Part shown: piece by piece, positions 21,856-34,447 of the stretch | How positions within the stretch are numbered: position 1 is the stretch's first letter | Layout of the letters: each line of letters opens with the position of its first letter | DNA from: Heracleum sosnowskyi | Taxonomy: Eukaryota > Streptophyta > Magnoliopsida > Apiales > Apiaceae | Reading direction: 5' to 3' | Length of the DNA stretch: 64,000 bases | Assembly: GCA_030848705.1 (NCBI GenBank) | Contig: CM061240.1 | Coordinates: 24,261,001 to 24,325,000, forward strand | The notes under the pieces: generated by a model | The model's database searches: none | What the model was told of the DNA's origin: nothing | The model's input: the letters and a program-made list of their open reading frames with translations, nothing else | Translations under genes and position numbers: made by a program

Positions 21856-24800
21856 TTAATCACTAAGACTGTTTAACATACCCAATTTACCAACTAACTT
21901 GATAAATGTGGATTCATCAACAGATTTAGTGAATATATCTGCAGTCTGTTCTTCTGTGGGTACAAAATGTAACTCCACAGTTCCATTCATGACATGCTCT
22001 CTGATAAAATGATACCTGATATCAATGTGCTTCGTTCTCGAGTGCTGCACAGGGTTGTTGGAGATTGCTATGGCACTTGTATTATCACAAAATATGGGGA
22101 TTTTGTCTAATGCAAAGCCATAGTCCTTTAATTGATTCCGTATCCATAAGATCTGAGCACAACAGCTTCCAGCAGCAATATATTCAGCTTCTGCTGTTGA
22201 ATTGGAAACTGTTTGCTGTTTCTTGCTATACCAGGAAATCAACCTACCTCCTAGGAATTGACAACTCCCAGAGGTACTCTTTCTATCCACAACACTACCT
22301 GCATAATCAGAATCTGTATATCCAACAAGATTAAAACCTGAATCTTTAGGGTACCAGATACCTAGATTAGGTGTACCCTTAAGATATCTCAAGATTCTTT
22401 TCACAGCAACGAGATGAACATCTCTAGGGTCCGCTTGGAACCTTGCACACAAGCATGTAGCATACATAATATCTGGTCTACTAGCAGTAAGATAGAGTAA
22501 GGAGCCAATCATACCTCTGTAGCTTGTAACATCTACCTTGATAGATTTGTCAGAAACTCCAAGTTTGATTCCTGTTGGAGATGGAGTCCTTGCTGATGCT
22601 GAATCCTCCATGTGATACTTCTTGAGGAGTTCTTTGAGATACTTGGATTGACAAATAAATATTCCATTTGACCTTTGACTTACTTGTAATCCAAGAAAGA
22701 ACTTCAGCTCACCCATCATACTCATTTCAAACTTACTCTGCATTAGCTCAGCAAATCTCTTACAGAGATTATCATTAGTAGACCCAAATATGATGTCATC
22801 CACATAGACTTGGACTAATATCATATCACTTTTGTGTTTCTTTGAAAAAAGAGTTTTGTCTATGATACCTCTAACAAAACCATTTTCTAAAAGAAAACCA
22901 GAGAGAGTGTCATACCATTTTCTTGGGGCTTGTTTGAGACCATAGATAGCCTTGAAGAGAAAGTACACAAAGTCCAGCAGCTCCTGATTTTCAAAGCCAG
23001 GGGGCTGTTCCACATACACTTCTTCATCAAGTTCACCATTCAGGAATGCACTCTTAACATCCATTTGATAGACTTTAAAATTGGAATAAGCAGCAAATGC
23101 TAAGAACATCCTGATGGCCTCAAGTCTAGCCACTGGTGCATAGGTTTCATCATAATCAATGCCTTCAGCTTGAGAATACCCTTGTGCAACCAGTCTTGCC
23201 TTGTTCCTTGTAACAATGCCATCCTCATCTAGCTTGTTCCTGTATACCCATCTTGTACCAACTACTTTCTTGTTCTTTGGCCTGGGTACCAGCTTCCAGA
23301 CTTGCTGTTGTTCAAATTGATTGAGTTCATCTTGCATAGCAATCACCCAATCTGGATCAGTCAGTGCTTCCTCAGTTTTCTTTGGCTCCATTTTAGATAG
23401 AAATGCTGAGAAAAGACATTCATTCTGAGAAGCTCTTCTAGTTTTAACTCCAACATCTGGATCACCAATGATCAACTCAAAAGGATGAGCTCTATTCCAA
23501 ACAGTCTGTCTTGGAAGATTTGATCTTGATGATTCGCCTTGAAATTCACTTTGATGTTGTGAGTGACTAGTTGATCCTTCATTTGCTCCCCCTGAGTTGT
23601 TGCTTGTCTGCCTTGATGATTCTTCTCCAGTGTTAGTGGTATCTCCATTGTTACCAATGTTTCCACCACCATCACCAGGATTAATATCATCATTGTTATT
23701 ATCATTTCCAGCAATAACTTCAGGTGGGGCATCATCATCTGATTCTGAGTCTGGCAAGTTATCAAACTTCAGCTCTTCAGATGAATCTTCTTTTTGGATA
23801 TTGGGGAACTTAGTGTCATCAAAAGTAACATTGACACTTTCCTTTACTGTGTGACTGCCAACCACATAAACCCTGTAAGATCTTCTGGAATAACCAACAA
23901 AAATAGCTTCTTGTGCCTTTGCCTCAAACTTGCCACGTTTAACATTTTCATCTAAAAGCACAAAGCATTTTGCTCCAAATACATGAAAGTACTTGACAGT
24001 TGGTTTCTTGTTGTTCATGATCTCATACGGAGTCTTCATTAGGTCTTTGTTGATTAAAGTTCGATTCTGAGTATAACAAGCTGTATTCGCTGCTTCAGCC
24101 CAAAAGTACATTGGAAGTTTGGACTCACTTAACATAGTCCTAGCAGCTTCAATCAATGTACGATTCTTTCTTTCCACTACTCCATTTTGTTGAGGAGTTC
24201 TAGGGGCAGAATACTGTCTTGTTATTCCTTTATCAGCACAAAAGTCATTTAAAATGGCATTCTTGAATTCTGTACCATTATCTGACCTTATGGCTCTAAC
24301 AGGGAATCTAGAATCCAGCTCAATCAACTTCACATGGCTAATCACCAGGAATGGGGTCTCATCCTTGGAATGTAGGAATAAAACCCATGTATATTTTGAA
24401 TAGTCATCAACAATCACAAGTGCATATTGTTTCTTTGACATGGACATCACATTAACTGGACCAAACAAATCCATGTGCAGTAGCTGAAGAGGTTCAGTTA
24501 TTGATGACGTGTCAGTGCCCTTGTGAGAAGCTTTCTTTGACTTTCCCTTCTGACATGCCTCACACAGTCCTTCCTGTGTAAATTCCATCTGAGGCAAACC
24601 TCTAACTAATTCCCTCTTGACTAAAGAGTTCATAGTTTTGAAGTTAAGGTGAGACATCTTCTTGTGCCATAGCCAACTATCATCTGATGAAGCTTTAGCA
24701 TAAAAACAATTAACTTCATCTTTGAATCCCGAGTTCAGATCAGCTATGAACAGATCACCTTTCCTTACTCCTTGAAGAGCAGGCTTTCCATTCTTCTTGT

Positions 24801-25131
24801 GAGTAATCTGACACTTCTCTCTTTCAAAGGAAACAGCATATCCTCTGTCACAGAACTGACTGATGCTGAGAAGATTGAACGTCAGACCTTCCACAAATGA
24901 AACATCTTCAATGATAACATTTCCGTACTTCAAACAGCCATATCCTTTCGTAATACCCTTGCTGTTATCTCCAAAGGTAACTACTGGGCCAGCTTTCACA
25001 ACCACATCTGATAGCAGGGCTCTATCTCCGGTCATATGCCTTGAACAGCCACTGTCCAGAATCCACATAACACGGTTTACCTGTTTAACTCCCTGCAATA
25101 TCAGATTGATTAGTCCTTCCTCGGAGCCCAA
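21856..25131 (-). CDS. Element B pol (protease, integrase, RT, RNase H), intact
   Basis: An uninterrupted 1091-codon frame with copia domain order. Protease active site DSGC is at about residue 26. The GAG-pre-integrase zinc region (CEACQKGKSKK) lies near 195. The integrase core has the aspartates of HMDLFGPV and IRSDNGTEF and the glutamate of GVVERKNRT. RT has DVKSAFLNGELDEEV and the catalytic YVDDIIFGS. RNase H has TDSDYAG, STAEAEY and CDNTSA, ending ADIFTKS. All key residues are present. The listed ATG (25131) is just the first in the frame and overlaps the gag end by 22 bp in another frame. The real protein is probably made as a fusion with gag through frameshifting or splicing. Confidence 0.93.
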   Translation of the reverse strand: MGSEEGLINLILQGVKQVNRVMWILDSGCSRHMTGDRALLSDVVVKAGPVVTFGDNSKGITKGYGCLKYGNVIIEDVSFVEGLTFNLLSISQFCDRGYAVSFEREKCQITHKKNGKPALQGVRKGDLFIADLNSGFKDEVNCFYAKASSDDSWLWHKKMSHLNFKTMNSLVKRELVRGLPQMEFTQEGLCEACQKGKSKKASHKGTDTSSITEPLQLLHMDLFGPVNVMSMSKKQYALVIVDDYSKYTWVLFLHSKDETPFLVISHVKLIELDSRFPVRAIRSDNGTEFKNAILNDFCADKGITRQYSAPRTPQQNGVVERKNRTLIEAARTMLSESKLPMYFWAEAANTACYTQNRTLINKDLMKTPYEIMNNKKPTVKYFHVFGAKCFVLLDENVKRGKFEAKAQEAIFVGYSRRSYRVYVVGSHTVKESVNVTFDDTKFPNIQKEDSSEELKFDNLPDSESDDDAPPEVIAGNDNNNDDINPGDGGGNIGNNGDTTNTGEESSRQTSNNSGGANEGSTSHSQHQSEFQGESSRSNLPRQTVWNRAHPFELIIGDPDVGVKTRRASQNECLFSAFLSKMEPKKTEEALTDPDWVIAMQDELNQFEQQQVWKLVPRPKNKKVVGTRWVYRNKLDEDGIVTRNKARLVAQGYSQAEGIDYDETYAPVARLEAIRMFLAFAAYSNFKVYQMDVKSAFLNGELDEEVYVEQPPGFENQELLDFVYFLFKAIYGLKQAPRKWYDTLSGFLLENGFVRGIIDKTLFSKKHKSDMILVQVYVDDIIFGSTNDNLCKRFAELMQSKFEMSMMGELKFFLGLQVSQRSNGIFICQSKYLKELLKKYHMEDSASARTPSPTGIKLGVSDKSIKVDVTSYRGMIGSLLYLTASRPDIMYATCLCARFQADPRDVHLVAVKRILRYLKGTPNLGIWYPKDSGFNLVGYTDSDYAGSVVDRKSTSGSCQFLGGRLISWYSKKQQTVSNSTAEAEYIAAGSCCAQILWIRNQLKDYGFALDKIPIFCDNTSAIAISNNPVQHSRTKHIDIRYHFIREHVMNGTVELHFVPTEEQTADIFTKSVDESTFIKLVGKLGMLNSLSD

Positions 25132-27350
25132 AATTGATTGGGTCCGGCATACTTAAAGAACTGGCCTTTGTCAGGCAAAACAACATTTCTAACTAAAACT
25201 ACTTCATCCTCTTTCACATAAGAGCGTTTCCATTTATAACCAGCCTTGACACATTTCTGAGTAGGCTTAGGGATAAATGAATCCACTCTAGTATGAGGAG
25301 GACTAGTAGTCTTTGTTTTAACATGCTTCTTATTATTAACATGTTGACGTGGAGCAGTCTTATCACTAGATACATGCTTTTTATTAAAGAAAGCATACAT
25401 AACATTAAAAGCACAAGACATGCAATTACTCACACCACATGCTTTATGAGAAGAATTAATAGCAGGCATGTTAGTTCTACAGTTGTTTTGATCCAACTTA
25501 TGGATATCTGATTTAGTCTTTTCAGTTGTAGCAACTTTGACTGGAATATCAGATACACACTTTTTGGATTGCTCAGCTTCTAAGGCAACATCTTCTTCAT
25601 GAATCTCCTCAGCAATAATGATAGAAGATTCATTCAGAGGCTCTGCCTCAGACTCCTTACAGAAGGGTGTTTTAATACCCTTAAGAATATAAGGAACAGC
25701 CTTTCCTTCTTCTCTGACCCTACAAGGTGTATTAATACCAAGCAATCCTATAGCCTCATTATAATCATAACCTATACTGACATGATTACCAACAGCTTGC
25801 TTATTGAGAATTTCTTTAGCAGTCTTACAAGAACTGAAATAAGCATTAGCTTTAGTCTTCAGCTCACTAATCTCTTTCTTAAGAATGGTTTCCAGTTGAA
25901 TATAACATTTAACCCTATTCTCCAGAAAAGCAATTTTCTCATTAAGTTCATCCTGATTAACATGCACAAGTTTCAAATCTTTTAATTCCTTTTCAAGATT
26001 TGTGTTTAAAAGATTTATTCTATCATTTTCAGTGCGTGCACAACTTATGGTGCCACCAAGATGATAAATCATTTCAGCATCAGTAAAGGTTACCTCTGAC
26101 ATGTATCTGGATGAAGTGCTTTCCTCTTTAGCCATTAAAGCAAGGTTCCCAATTTCACCTGCTTCTTCATCACTGTCAGTGTCATCCCAACTCTTTCCCT
26201 CAGCAACATAGGCCTTCCCAATCTTGTTCTTCTTGCTAGAATCAAATGTGTTTCTAGTCACTTGCTTTAGCTTTCTGCACTCAGTAGCAAAGTGACCCAA
26301 CTCATTGCAATTGTAGCATCTGATTATACTCCTTTCCACAGTTCCAGTTTTGTAGCCACCCCTTGTGCAACTTGAAGATGAAGATCCACCTCTCTGAAAT
26401 CTGGGTCTGAACTTAAGATTGGGATTCCTCTTGAATCTAAACTTCCCAAACTTTCTGACTATCAAAGCCAAATCACCATCCTCCAGCTGATCAAGTTCTT
26501 CCAAAGAATAGAAGTCACCCCCAGATTGATCAATGGATGTTAATCCATATTCAGCATCAATAACATTCATGTGAGAACTGGAAGGTTGAACAGTCTTCAC
26601 TTCCAGTTTCTGTGGGACTTCAGCAGCCAATGCAGTGGAGGTACCAACAATCCTTCCAGTTCCATACAGCTCCTTCTGTTGAATCTGCTCCAGCTCATAG
26701 GTCTTCAAGACACCATACAATCTTTCCAAAGCAAGCTCATTCATGTCTCTTGCTTCTCTAATAGCAGATATCTTGTGCTCCAAATGAGGTGGAAGTGTAA
26801 GAAGGAACTTCTTGTTAATCTCCTTGTTGGTGTAGTGCTTCCCATTGAGATTCAGATCATTGATTAATTTGTTGTATCTCTCAAAAACCTGAGAGATACC
26901 TTCACCAGGGTTTGATCTGAAATGCTCATATTGTGAAGTGAGAATTTCCAGCATATTCTCCCTAACCTCTTCAGTCCCCTCATTGATTATCTCTATGGTT
27001 CCCCAAATATGTTTGGCAGTTTCACAATTTAGGACATGATTATGCATGATAGGATCAAGACTCTCAATAAGGATCAACTGAAGACATGAATCCAAGGTAA
27101 CATCCTCTTTCTCATCAGGAGTGTATTCCTTGGGATCTTTAGGGTACATTCTAGCAGCCCTAGTCACAACATTATCCTCAACAACTTCAGGATCAATAAT
27201 CATAGGGAGTTTGGGACCACTCTTCAGCACATCCAAGTATTTAGGATTTGCAACCTTAAGAAATAGGAGCATTTTCTTCTTCCACATTGGATAATGCTCC
27301 TTGCTGAATATTGGGATTTTAACTGTCCCCACTTTCTGTGTAGTAGACAT
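25110..27350 (-). CDS. Element B gag (746 codons), intact
   Basis: Starts MSTTQKVGTVKIPIFSKEHYP about 100 bp after the LTR and primer site. The N-terminal half is DUF4219/UBN2-like, the copia capsid region. A single canonical CCHC knuckle, CYNCNELGHFATEC, lies at about residue 343. A heptad-like coiled coil follows (INLLNTNLEKELKDLK, then FLENRVKCYIQLE). The C-terminal third is basic and has a Cys-rich stretch (CGVSNCMSC). A gag of this length with a coiled coil fits Sirevirus-like elements. It ends GPNQFWAPRKD, then TAA. The protein would form the cytoplasmic virus-like particle that packages element RNA. Homology with gag of A is clear from end to end. Confidence 0.92.
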   Translation of the reverse strand: MSTTQKVGTVKIPIFSKEHYPMWKKKMLLFLKVANPKYLDVLKSGPKLPMIIDPEVVEDNVVTRAARMYPKDPKEYTPDEKEDVTLDSCLQLILIESLDPIMHNHVLNCETAKHIWGTIEIINEGTEEVRENMLEILTSQYEHFRSNPGEGISQVFERYNKLINDLNLNGKHYTNKEINKKFLLTLPPHLEHKISAIREARDMNELALERLYGVLKTYELEQIQQKELYGTGRIVGTSTALAAEVPQKLEVKTVQPSSSHMNVIDAEYGLTSIDQSGGDFYSLEELDQLEDGDLALIVRKFGKFRFKRNPNLKFRPRFQRGGSSSSSCTRGGYKTGTVERSIIRCYNCNELGHFATECRKLKQVTRNTFDSSKKNKIGKAYVAEGKSWDDTDSDEEAGEIGNLALMAKEESTSSRYMSEVTFTDAEMIYHLGGTISCARTENDRINLLNTNLEKELKDLKLVHVNQDELNEKIAFLENRVKCYIQLETILKKEISELKTKANAYFSSCKTAKEILNKQAVGNHVSIGYDYNEAIGLLGINTPCRVREEGKAVPYILKGIKTPFCKESEAEPLNESSIIIAEEIHEEDVALEAEQSKKCVSDIPVKVATTEKTKSDIHKLDQNNCRTNMPAINSSHKACGVSNCMSCAFNVMYAFFNKKHVSSDKTAPRQHVNNKKHVKTKTTSPPHTRVDSFIPKPTQKCVKAGYKWKRSYVKEDEVVLVRNVVLPDKGQFFKYAGPNQFWAPRKD

Positions 27351-27436
27351 CTTTTGAGATTTTTAGAAAAATAAAATTCAGAGTTAAGAAAAAAAATCTC
27401 AAACAATTGGATCTTTGATTAGTATATCAATCAAAA

Positions 27437-27449
27437 GGCTCTGATACCA
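27437..27449 (-). other. Element B primer binding site (tRNA-iMet)
   Basis: On the minus strand TGGTATCAGAGCC, two bases after the 5' LTR, matching initiator methionine tRNA. Confidence 0.9.
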
Positions 27450-27451
27450 AT

Positions 27452-28746
27452 TGTTAGGTCCTGATAAGTTTGTAGAAGGGGGGTTGAATACAAACTATAC
27501 CGTTTTATCGAATTTGTCCTTTAAAAGATTTAACTGTTTAGAACAAATTAGTGCGGAATAAAAACTGAAACAATATTCAAGTTAAATAGAAACTCTATTA
27601 AACTTGAGGAGTGTTACAACTTTGATTACTGATTACAAAGAACTTAATAAAACAAATCTAGAATAAATTCGACATGAATTTATCTATTTTTGTAATAAAA
27701 AGGATCGAATACTAAAAAGTAGTTCGATATAAAATCTAGGGATTATGATCCGCTAGAAAGCTAAAGCAGTACAAGTGAAATGATTCTTATGAATTTAATG
27801 ATAAGAACTTGTCAAGAATTAAATCACTGGCCAGAAATTAGTGCTTTGCAGTTGAAGAATTTAAGAAGAGCTTTCAATGGAATGTTTGTTTTCTTATCTT
27901 CTGTATGTTCTCTTTTGTCAACTGCCTTGTTTTTCTTTATACAAACCACTTGTTCCTTTTCTTCACGCGCCAATCCACTGCAGAAAGTAATTGGAAGACT
28001 TTCTGGAAAACTAACAAATTTGCCTTGGAAGACTTTCGGGAAGACAAGGTTTGTACTTAGAAGACAACCGGGAAGACAGTGGTTTGGCCTAGGAAGACAA
28101 TCGGGAAGACAGCCTTGGTAGTCTTCCTAGTTCAAAGAACTAAGTCTTCCTAGTTCAATCCTAAGTCTTCCTAGTTCAAATATATTCTAATTTAAATAAT
28201 TAACTAAATAAATTATGTATTAAATTAATTCTTTGCAGAATTAATTTAATAAATAATATACTTAATAATATTAATTATTTATAAGAGAATAAATAGAATT
28301 AGTTGACTTCTTAATTAATTCCAGAATCACTAAAAACTTAGATAAATAACAAACACAATAGTACGTTGACACTCGATGCACTGTCTGGTTCATGAGTGAC
28401 TAACGACAATGTTTGTTCTTTATCTATTTGACTTTAAGCAGTGATTCACTTCCTTCTCATTCAAGAACTCCGTAATCAGTATCTTTTTCTGTCACCACTT
28501 GAAATCTCTGTCACTTTAATAAATCCACTGAGCTTGAATACTTCATTGAGGCTTGATCAATAAATTGAGCTTCTTTCAATGTAGAATTACTTCAAGTCTG
28601 TAGATGACTTTAATCTTCATTCTTTGACAGATATAACCTTCTGAGATTCCTGTGACATTTGATTTTTATTATTTACTTATTACATCTTAATTAAAGTTGA
28701 GTAGAATCCTCGGTGTTTACAAATAGGACTAGACATATGCCTTTCA
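27452..28746 (-). repeat. Element B 5' LTR
   Basis: 1295 bp, virtually identical to 15596-16890. For this element's orientation it is the promoter-bearing upstream LTR, and it adjoins the primer site. Confidence 0.95.
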
Positions 28747-29549
28747 TCAAACCTCGATCATTAGACATCAGTATGATCTCAACACTGTGTCTCTTGATGA
28801 AGTCTATGGAATGCTAAGAACCTATGATCTTGAGGTTCAACAGAGAAAGAATAAGAGAAGCAGCAAGGCAAAGTCTATTTCTTTGAATCTAGAGGCTAAA
28901 TCAAAAGGGAAAGCTTTGGAGGTCTCTAGAAGGAAATCAAGAATGGTGGAGTCAAATCCTGATGATTCATCATCAGATACTGATGGCAATCCTGATGCCA
29001 ATACTGATGATGATTCTACTGACTCATATATGAAAGAGATGGTTGCTATGATAGTCAGGGGTTTCAAAAAGATGAAGTTCAGGAAGTCTAGAAGGCAAGG
29101 TAACTTTCAGAAAAGGACCTTCAATGCTGACAAAGAAAAGTACAACAAGTAGGACAGCAAGGGTAACAAATTTGACAAATCAAAGGTTAGATGCTACAAG
29201 TGTAATGGTATGGGACACTTTGTTATTGAGTGCAAGAAGACAAAAGCACTCATCACATCAAGCAAGGACTGGATGGACTCTTCCTCAGAATCTAACACTG
29301 AGGTGGTCAATTATGCCCTAATGGCCAATACTGATGAAACAGCTGCTCCTGATGAAAAGGTATCAAATATTGTTTTTGATTTTGATTCTGATAATGCTTC
29401 TGAGTTAAGACGTTTTCTAAAGTCATTGAATATTAGCTTTAGAACTCAAACTGCTGAAAATGCTAGAATCTTATCTGAGATGTCTGATCTTAGGAAAAGG
29501 AATGAGCATCTAGAAGCAGAATTTTCTTTTATGCAAGAAGTACAGAAAG

Positions 29550-32500
29550 TGTAAAGCCCCCAAATCCGGGGTCAAAGGATTTGGTCGTCACACTGCACTC
29601 TTAATCCAAACAACCTGTTCAATATAAAATCAACACAATAATAATAATATTTGTGACCCCAACTCTACCAAGAATCTTTAAAGGTTATAGTGCTAGAAAC
29701 AAGAATCCAAAATTTCATTACAACAACTTTCCTCTTTACAACCATTCTCTTTACATACAATCTAAAACACTAGTATAACTTCGATAAGAAGTATACCAGG
29801 CCACTACTCTTATACAATATCTTATTCAATAGAAAACATCTATATACAAAACCTCTCACTAGCTCCAATGCTCTGGATCAAAACGTCTTTACGCTAACAT
29901 CTTTCCCCATCTCTGATCAGCTACGCGGACAACTCTCGCCAATACACCTTCTTTCTGGCAGGCTAAAATATATATAAATAAAACAAGTATGAGCGAACGA
30001 ATTGCTCAGCAAGCGCATTATTAAATATAATACGAAAGGTTTCCAAAATAAACTTTGGATTTTCAAATAAACAAGCCTTTGGCTTAAACATTTGTAATCT
30101 CTAATATTTTCAAAACAAGTTTGGTAATTTACCACAATTTCTCATTCTTCTTCTCTCAATTGAATAGTTTAAAACACAAAAAGATTTATACTGGTCGTTA
30201 CGGCGACCGAATCAACAATAACTACAATAGTAAGTAGAAAATATGAAATAAATATAACTCATACGTCTTCAAGACCATAGTTTGTACAAAAATACTAATT
30301 TTGAAGATAACAGGTCTATTCATAACATTCTCTGAAACCAACAACTCTGGAAGGGTAGAATAATCAAGGAGTAAGAATGAGCCATCACGCTCGGTCATGA
30401 AATAAAGAACGCACTTCAAGACTTTAATATAGTACCGACTGGGTATGCGGTATGAATAAAACTCATCAAGATAGATATCTCACGACTGTCAATGGAATCA
30501 CGGAAGTGGATTTCGACTATTTGGAATCCAAATGAATTAAGAGTAAGTGATTTCAGCAAGATTGAAACCACCATTTATTAATCAACAACCAACAATTTTA
30601 CGCAACGAATAAACCTGAATATCAGGTCAACTCACAAGTACAAAACATATGGATGTAACTCATCCCAGAAATAAGAATTAATATTAGAATTGGATTTTTA
30701 ACATTTAACAAATCAAAGGTTGTGCTGCTGGCCAGCCACGCATCAACCCCAGACTTGCTTATAGCAAAGTCCTCTACTGGATCCTAGGCCAATCTGGGCC
30801 TTAATTTATTCCGACCATAAATATGGCCCGACCAATTACTGGTCCCATTTAAAAAAAAACATTCCAATCCTATATTATATACGTCAGGTGTCAGAACAAT
30901 TGACAACCTTACTTCGACAATCAGGTGTCGGAAGAATCGACAACCTAATACAACAATTGCTGGAAAACTCACGTTCCAGGAAACAGTTCAATTATGAAGA
31001 ATCCATTAAGGAATAACAATATAATCTAGTATCGACGAGATCGACACAATATGGGGAGGTGCGCATGAAAAGTGACAATATAATAAGCATCGACGAGTTC
31101 GATGTAACAACTGGAATATAATAAAGAATAACAATGACATGCTCAACAAGATTGAATCTGATATGAAACGGGCATTAGGATATCAACAGAATTTGCAATA
31201 ACTCAATATGGAATAGGGTTCAAAGAACAGGCTTTAGATGGCCTTAACAGTTCAAATCATCACATTATGGAAGAATTAGTTAAGATTCAACAATCTGGTA
31301 AGTGACAAGAAGGTCAAGTTCAAGTTTAAGAAAAATTCAGGGTGAAGTTTATAAATGAAGAAAACAAGGGTTTATTAACTTCTGACAGAAATAGTTCAAG
31401 TCCTTCGAACATATACTTATAATAGATAAGCCTCGTATTTGAAGGAAGTAAACTAAATCATGCACAGCATAAATGAATTCGAATCAGGGAATGGATCAGA
31501 TGATCGCATTAACAAGAAAATGATAATAATACTTGCAAGGGTGCAGGATGGAAAAATGGAATACTTGTAGAACAAGTACCACAACTTCGGAATTTAAAAT
31601 AACATTTTCAACATAGGGTTCACAAGTTCCCACTCATCTAGGGTTGGCAATATTCCAACCTAATGTTTTAAAATCATGTCTTTTAAAAGAAAGCCTTAGT
31701 ATACGACCCATAATTATCTCTTCAAACTTTTCAATATAATAAGTATATCTTTCCAATCAATATGAAAATATGAATCTAAACTCAAAAGGTATAAAAGAGT
31801 ACTCGTCAATTTACGAGATTAAATAACATACTTGCAATTCAATGCAAAGAAATCAACATTTGAAAATTCAGTAATAAGCATTCAACATGCATACTAATAA
31901 TTCAAGATAATATCCCTTAATTAATAAGCAAGGGTATAAACACTTGCCTCTGGTCCTTAGCTATTTCGTAACGCTGAAACAATACGATTTCCTCCTTATT
32001 TTGTCTTGTCGCACGATTCTCTACCTCCGTCCTTCTTTGCTTTAACGCTCTTGCGAATACCACTAGTCTGCTTTTACCATTTCGAATCCACGTGCCAGCC
32101 TCGATAGTCAAACATGAGACGGTACTTAGTCTTCAACGTATGATTTCACATTCCATAAACGATTGTAACTTAACTTCGATAATCTGACTCGTCTCGTCCA
32201 ATAGCCTCTGTTGCACAGACAACCACATTTCAATTGATAGAATGATCACAACTAACTATACAAGTAATCCTCGTAACTCGCTTGACGAAACTCCCCATAC
32301 TATAAAAGTCAACATCTAAGTCAACGGCCTCGTAAATCTCACTTTCTAACATAATCGACAAATTTCTATCCCAACTATCCCTCGTGATGATATTAGACAC
32401 GACCAAATACTGAAACAAGTCTCAACACAATTTATTCGCATGCATGACTCAACAACAGATAATTCACATCATTCACATAACATATTTAAACAAGTGATCG

Positions 32501-34432
32501 GTTACGTATCGGACGCCCGGTCTAATTTACGATATTTAAAACTCAGACACTAGCCCTAGTACGGGCATATACAGACTATAAAACACATTACACAACTCAT
32601 ACAAACCATATAGCACTTATAACTTATTTTTAAAACATCACACGAAGCTTATTTGAATTTAAATAAGCCACAAACAATTTTTAAATCAAAAATCGGATTT
32701 TTAAATCCAATATAAGTATTTTAAATGCAATTAAATCAATTAATAAAATTAATTGACACTCTTTAAATGCTCAAACTATTTTTAAATAAATGAACCAAGC
32801 TAGAAAATAATTAAACTTAATTTTAATTAATTAATTAAATCTAATTCATAATTAATTATTAAGAATTAACTGATTAAAAGAATTAATCAATTAATTAAAT
32901 TAATTAATTATTAATCAAAAATAATTAAAATAATTAAATTTAATCAATTTTCGAATTTAAATAAATATTTATGAATTTATAAAAATTTCGGAATAATAAA
33001 ATGTATTTTTAAATCAAAGATATGATTTTTAGAATTATAAAACTATTTTTGAATTATTTTTAAAATAAAAACCCAGAAACACTATTCAGAAAATGGAATT
33101 AGGGTTTTTGGATCAAACCGGGTCGGGTTAGGGTTTGAAAACGGGTTGCCAAGAACACGTCACCGGAAAACTGGGTTTCCCAGTTTCCAGCCGGTGTCCG
33201 GCCACCGGGAAATTTCGGCAAAGCTCAAACCAACCCCAACTCGCTGTCTTTTTGTACAGAAACACTCGACACAACAACGTCTACTTTACACAACTTAAAC
33301 TCGTACCAAAACATCACAGACTCATCGATTCCGACGAACAAAACTTTGCCGGCGGCGGCGGCGGCCGTTATCCGGTGAACAGAAATCGTACACTAAACTC
33401 GAAACTAAATATATGAATCAAATCTAAACTCTACGATCTATACAATGATATAAACATTATCAAGAACCGATCCTCGTAACTAAAATCCGGCCAAAGTTCA
33501 TAGTTTTCCGGCGAGCTTACTAACTTCCGATTAGCTCGATTCCAAACTCCAAAAATCGATTAAAAATCACCAAATCACTCAACACAACACGCACAATCCA
33601 TTCATACCATCAATTAACAAGAACAATCACAAACACAGTTTTCCCCAAATTAAATCAAAAATTCGAAATAAATAAAATAATTAAAATAAAGAAAAACTCA
33701 GAAATCATACCCACATAGATTTTGATGGTGGATTTGGATAGAGGATGATGAGAGATTCGATTTGGTTACAAGAACATCGAAATCGGATTCCGATAACGCT
33801 TTCAAAATTGAGTTTGATTCTCAAGAACACGAAGAACACGTTTCAGGGGTTTTTAGATTTTTAACTGTAATTAAGCTTTATTATACGCAAAACAAAGTAC
33901 GATTTGCCTTTTTATATTAAACGGAAAATAATACTCCAAACGACATTTTTGGATCGATACTGATCTGATAGATCGCTTTAAATACAATTTAACAAAATAA
34001 ACTCTTTAAATCTTTAATAAAGCAGAATACACGTTTCACGAGACGATAAGCATCCATAAAGTACGGATAACTACAAGTATCGTTTAATTCAAAATATACG
34101 AACCAAAATACCTTTATTGCGAATATTTTCGAATACTTCCTACTTTAACGAATGAAATATTGGTACGAACGATATACCAATCCCCCGAATAATTTGAGAA
34201 CGATCCAAATTTTCTTTTCGATAATTAAAATAAAATAAAATAGTATGACACCATTTTCAAAATAATTTCAAATTCCCCACACATTTCACATAGCACCACA
34301 ATATCACATACTCAATCATTTAACGAATAACTTAGCACGTTTAAACAGATAAATCATTTAATAACTCTTAATATGAAATAAAAATTTCATTTCGCATCAC
34401 ATAATAACACGTAATTTTCCCGGATCTTACAT
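29550..34432 (-). repeat. Element C 3' LTR (4883 bp)
   Basis: TGTAAGATCCGGG...GGGGGCTTTACA on the minus strand, the downstream LTR. All short frames inside it recur in the partner LTR at an offset of about 7760 and carry no domain. A GC-rich palindromic patch (CCGGCCACCGG, then a CGG run near 33350) contrasts with the AT-rich remainder. The end base pair here is TGTAAAG on the plus strand, against TGTAACG in the partner. Confidence 0.92.
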
Positions 34433-34447
34433 CCTTCCCCCCTTAAC
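34433..34447 (-). other. Element C polypurine tract
   Basis: On the minus strand TTAAGGGGGGAAGGA directly before TGTAAGATCC. A purine tract of this form, just after the polyprotein end, is typical of Ty3/gypsy chromoviruses. Confidence 0.88.

Larger units (their letters stand above)
15596..28746 (-). mobile_element. Element B: young, nearly intact Ty1/copia (Sirevirus-like) retrotransposon
   Basis: 13,151 bp in reverse orientation inside gag of A, with duplication TCAAA (15591-15595 and 28747-28751). Its 1295-bp LTRs differ at a single site that I could find (C at 15771, T at 27627), so it inserted recently. On the minus strand: LTR 28746-27452, iMet primer site, gag 27350-25110, pol 25131-21856, a 1.26-kb non-coding leader, an extra ORF 20598-17146 with one in-frame TGA, polypurine tract, LTR 16890-15596. 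gag and pol are uninterrupted, so the copy may still be competent. Confidence 0.95.

Noticed and set aside
29917..30135. Short minus-strand frames repeated at an offset of about 7760 (for example 37677-37895)
   Set aside because: They sit in the 4.9-kb LTRs of element C and show no domain; similarity between copies follows from LTR identity.
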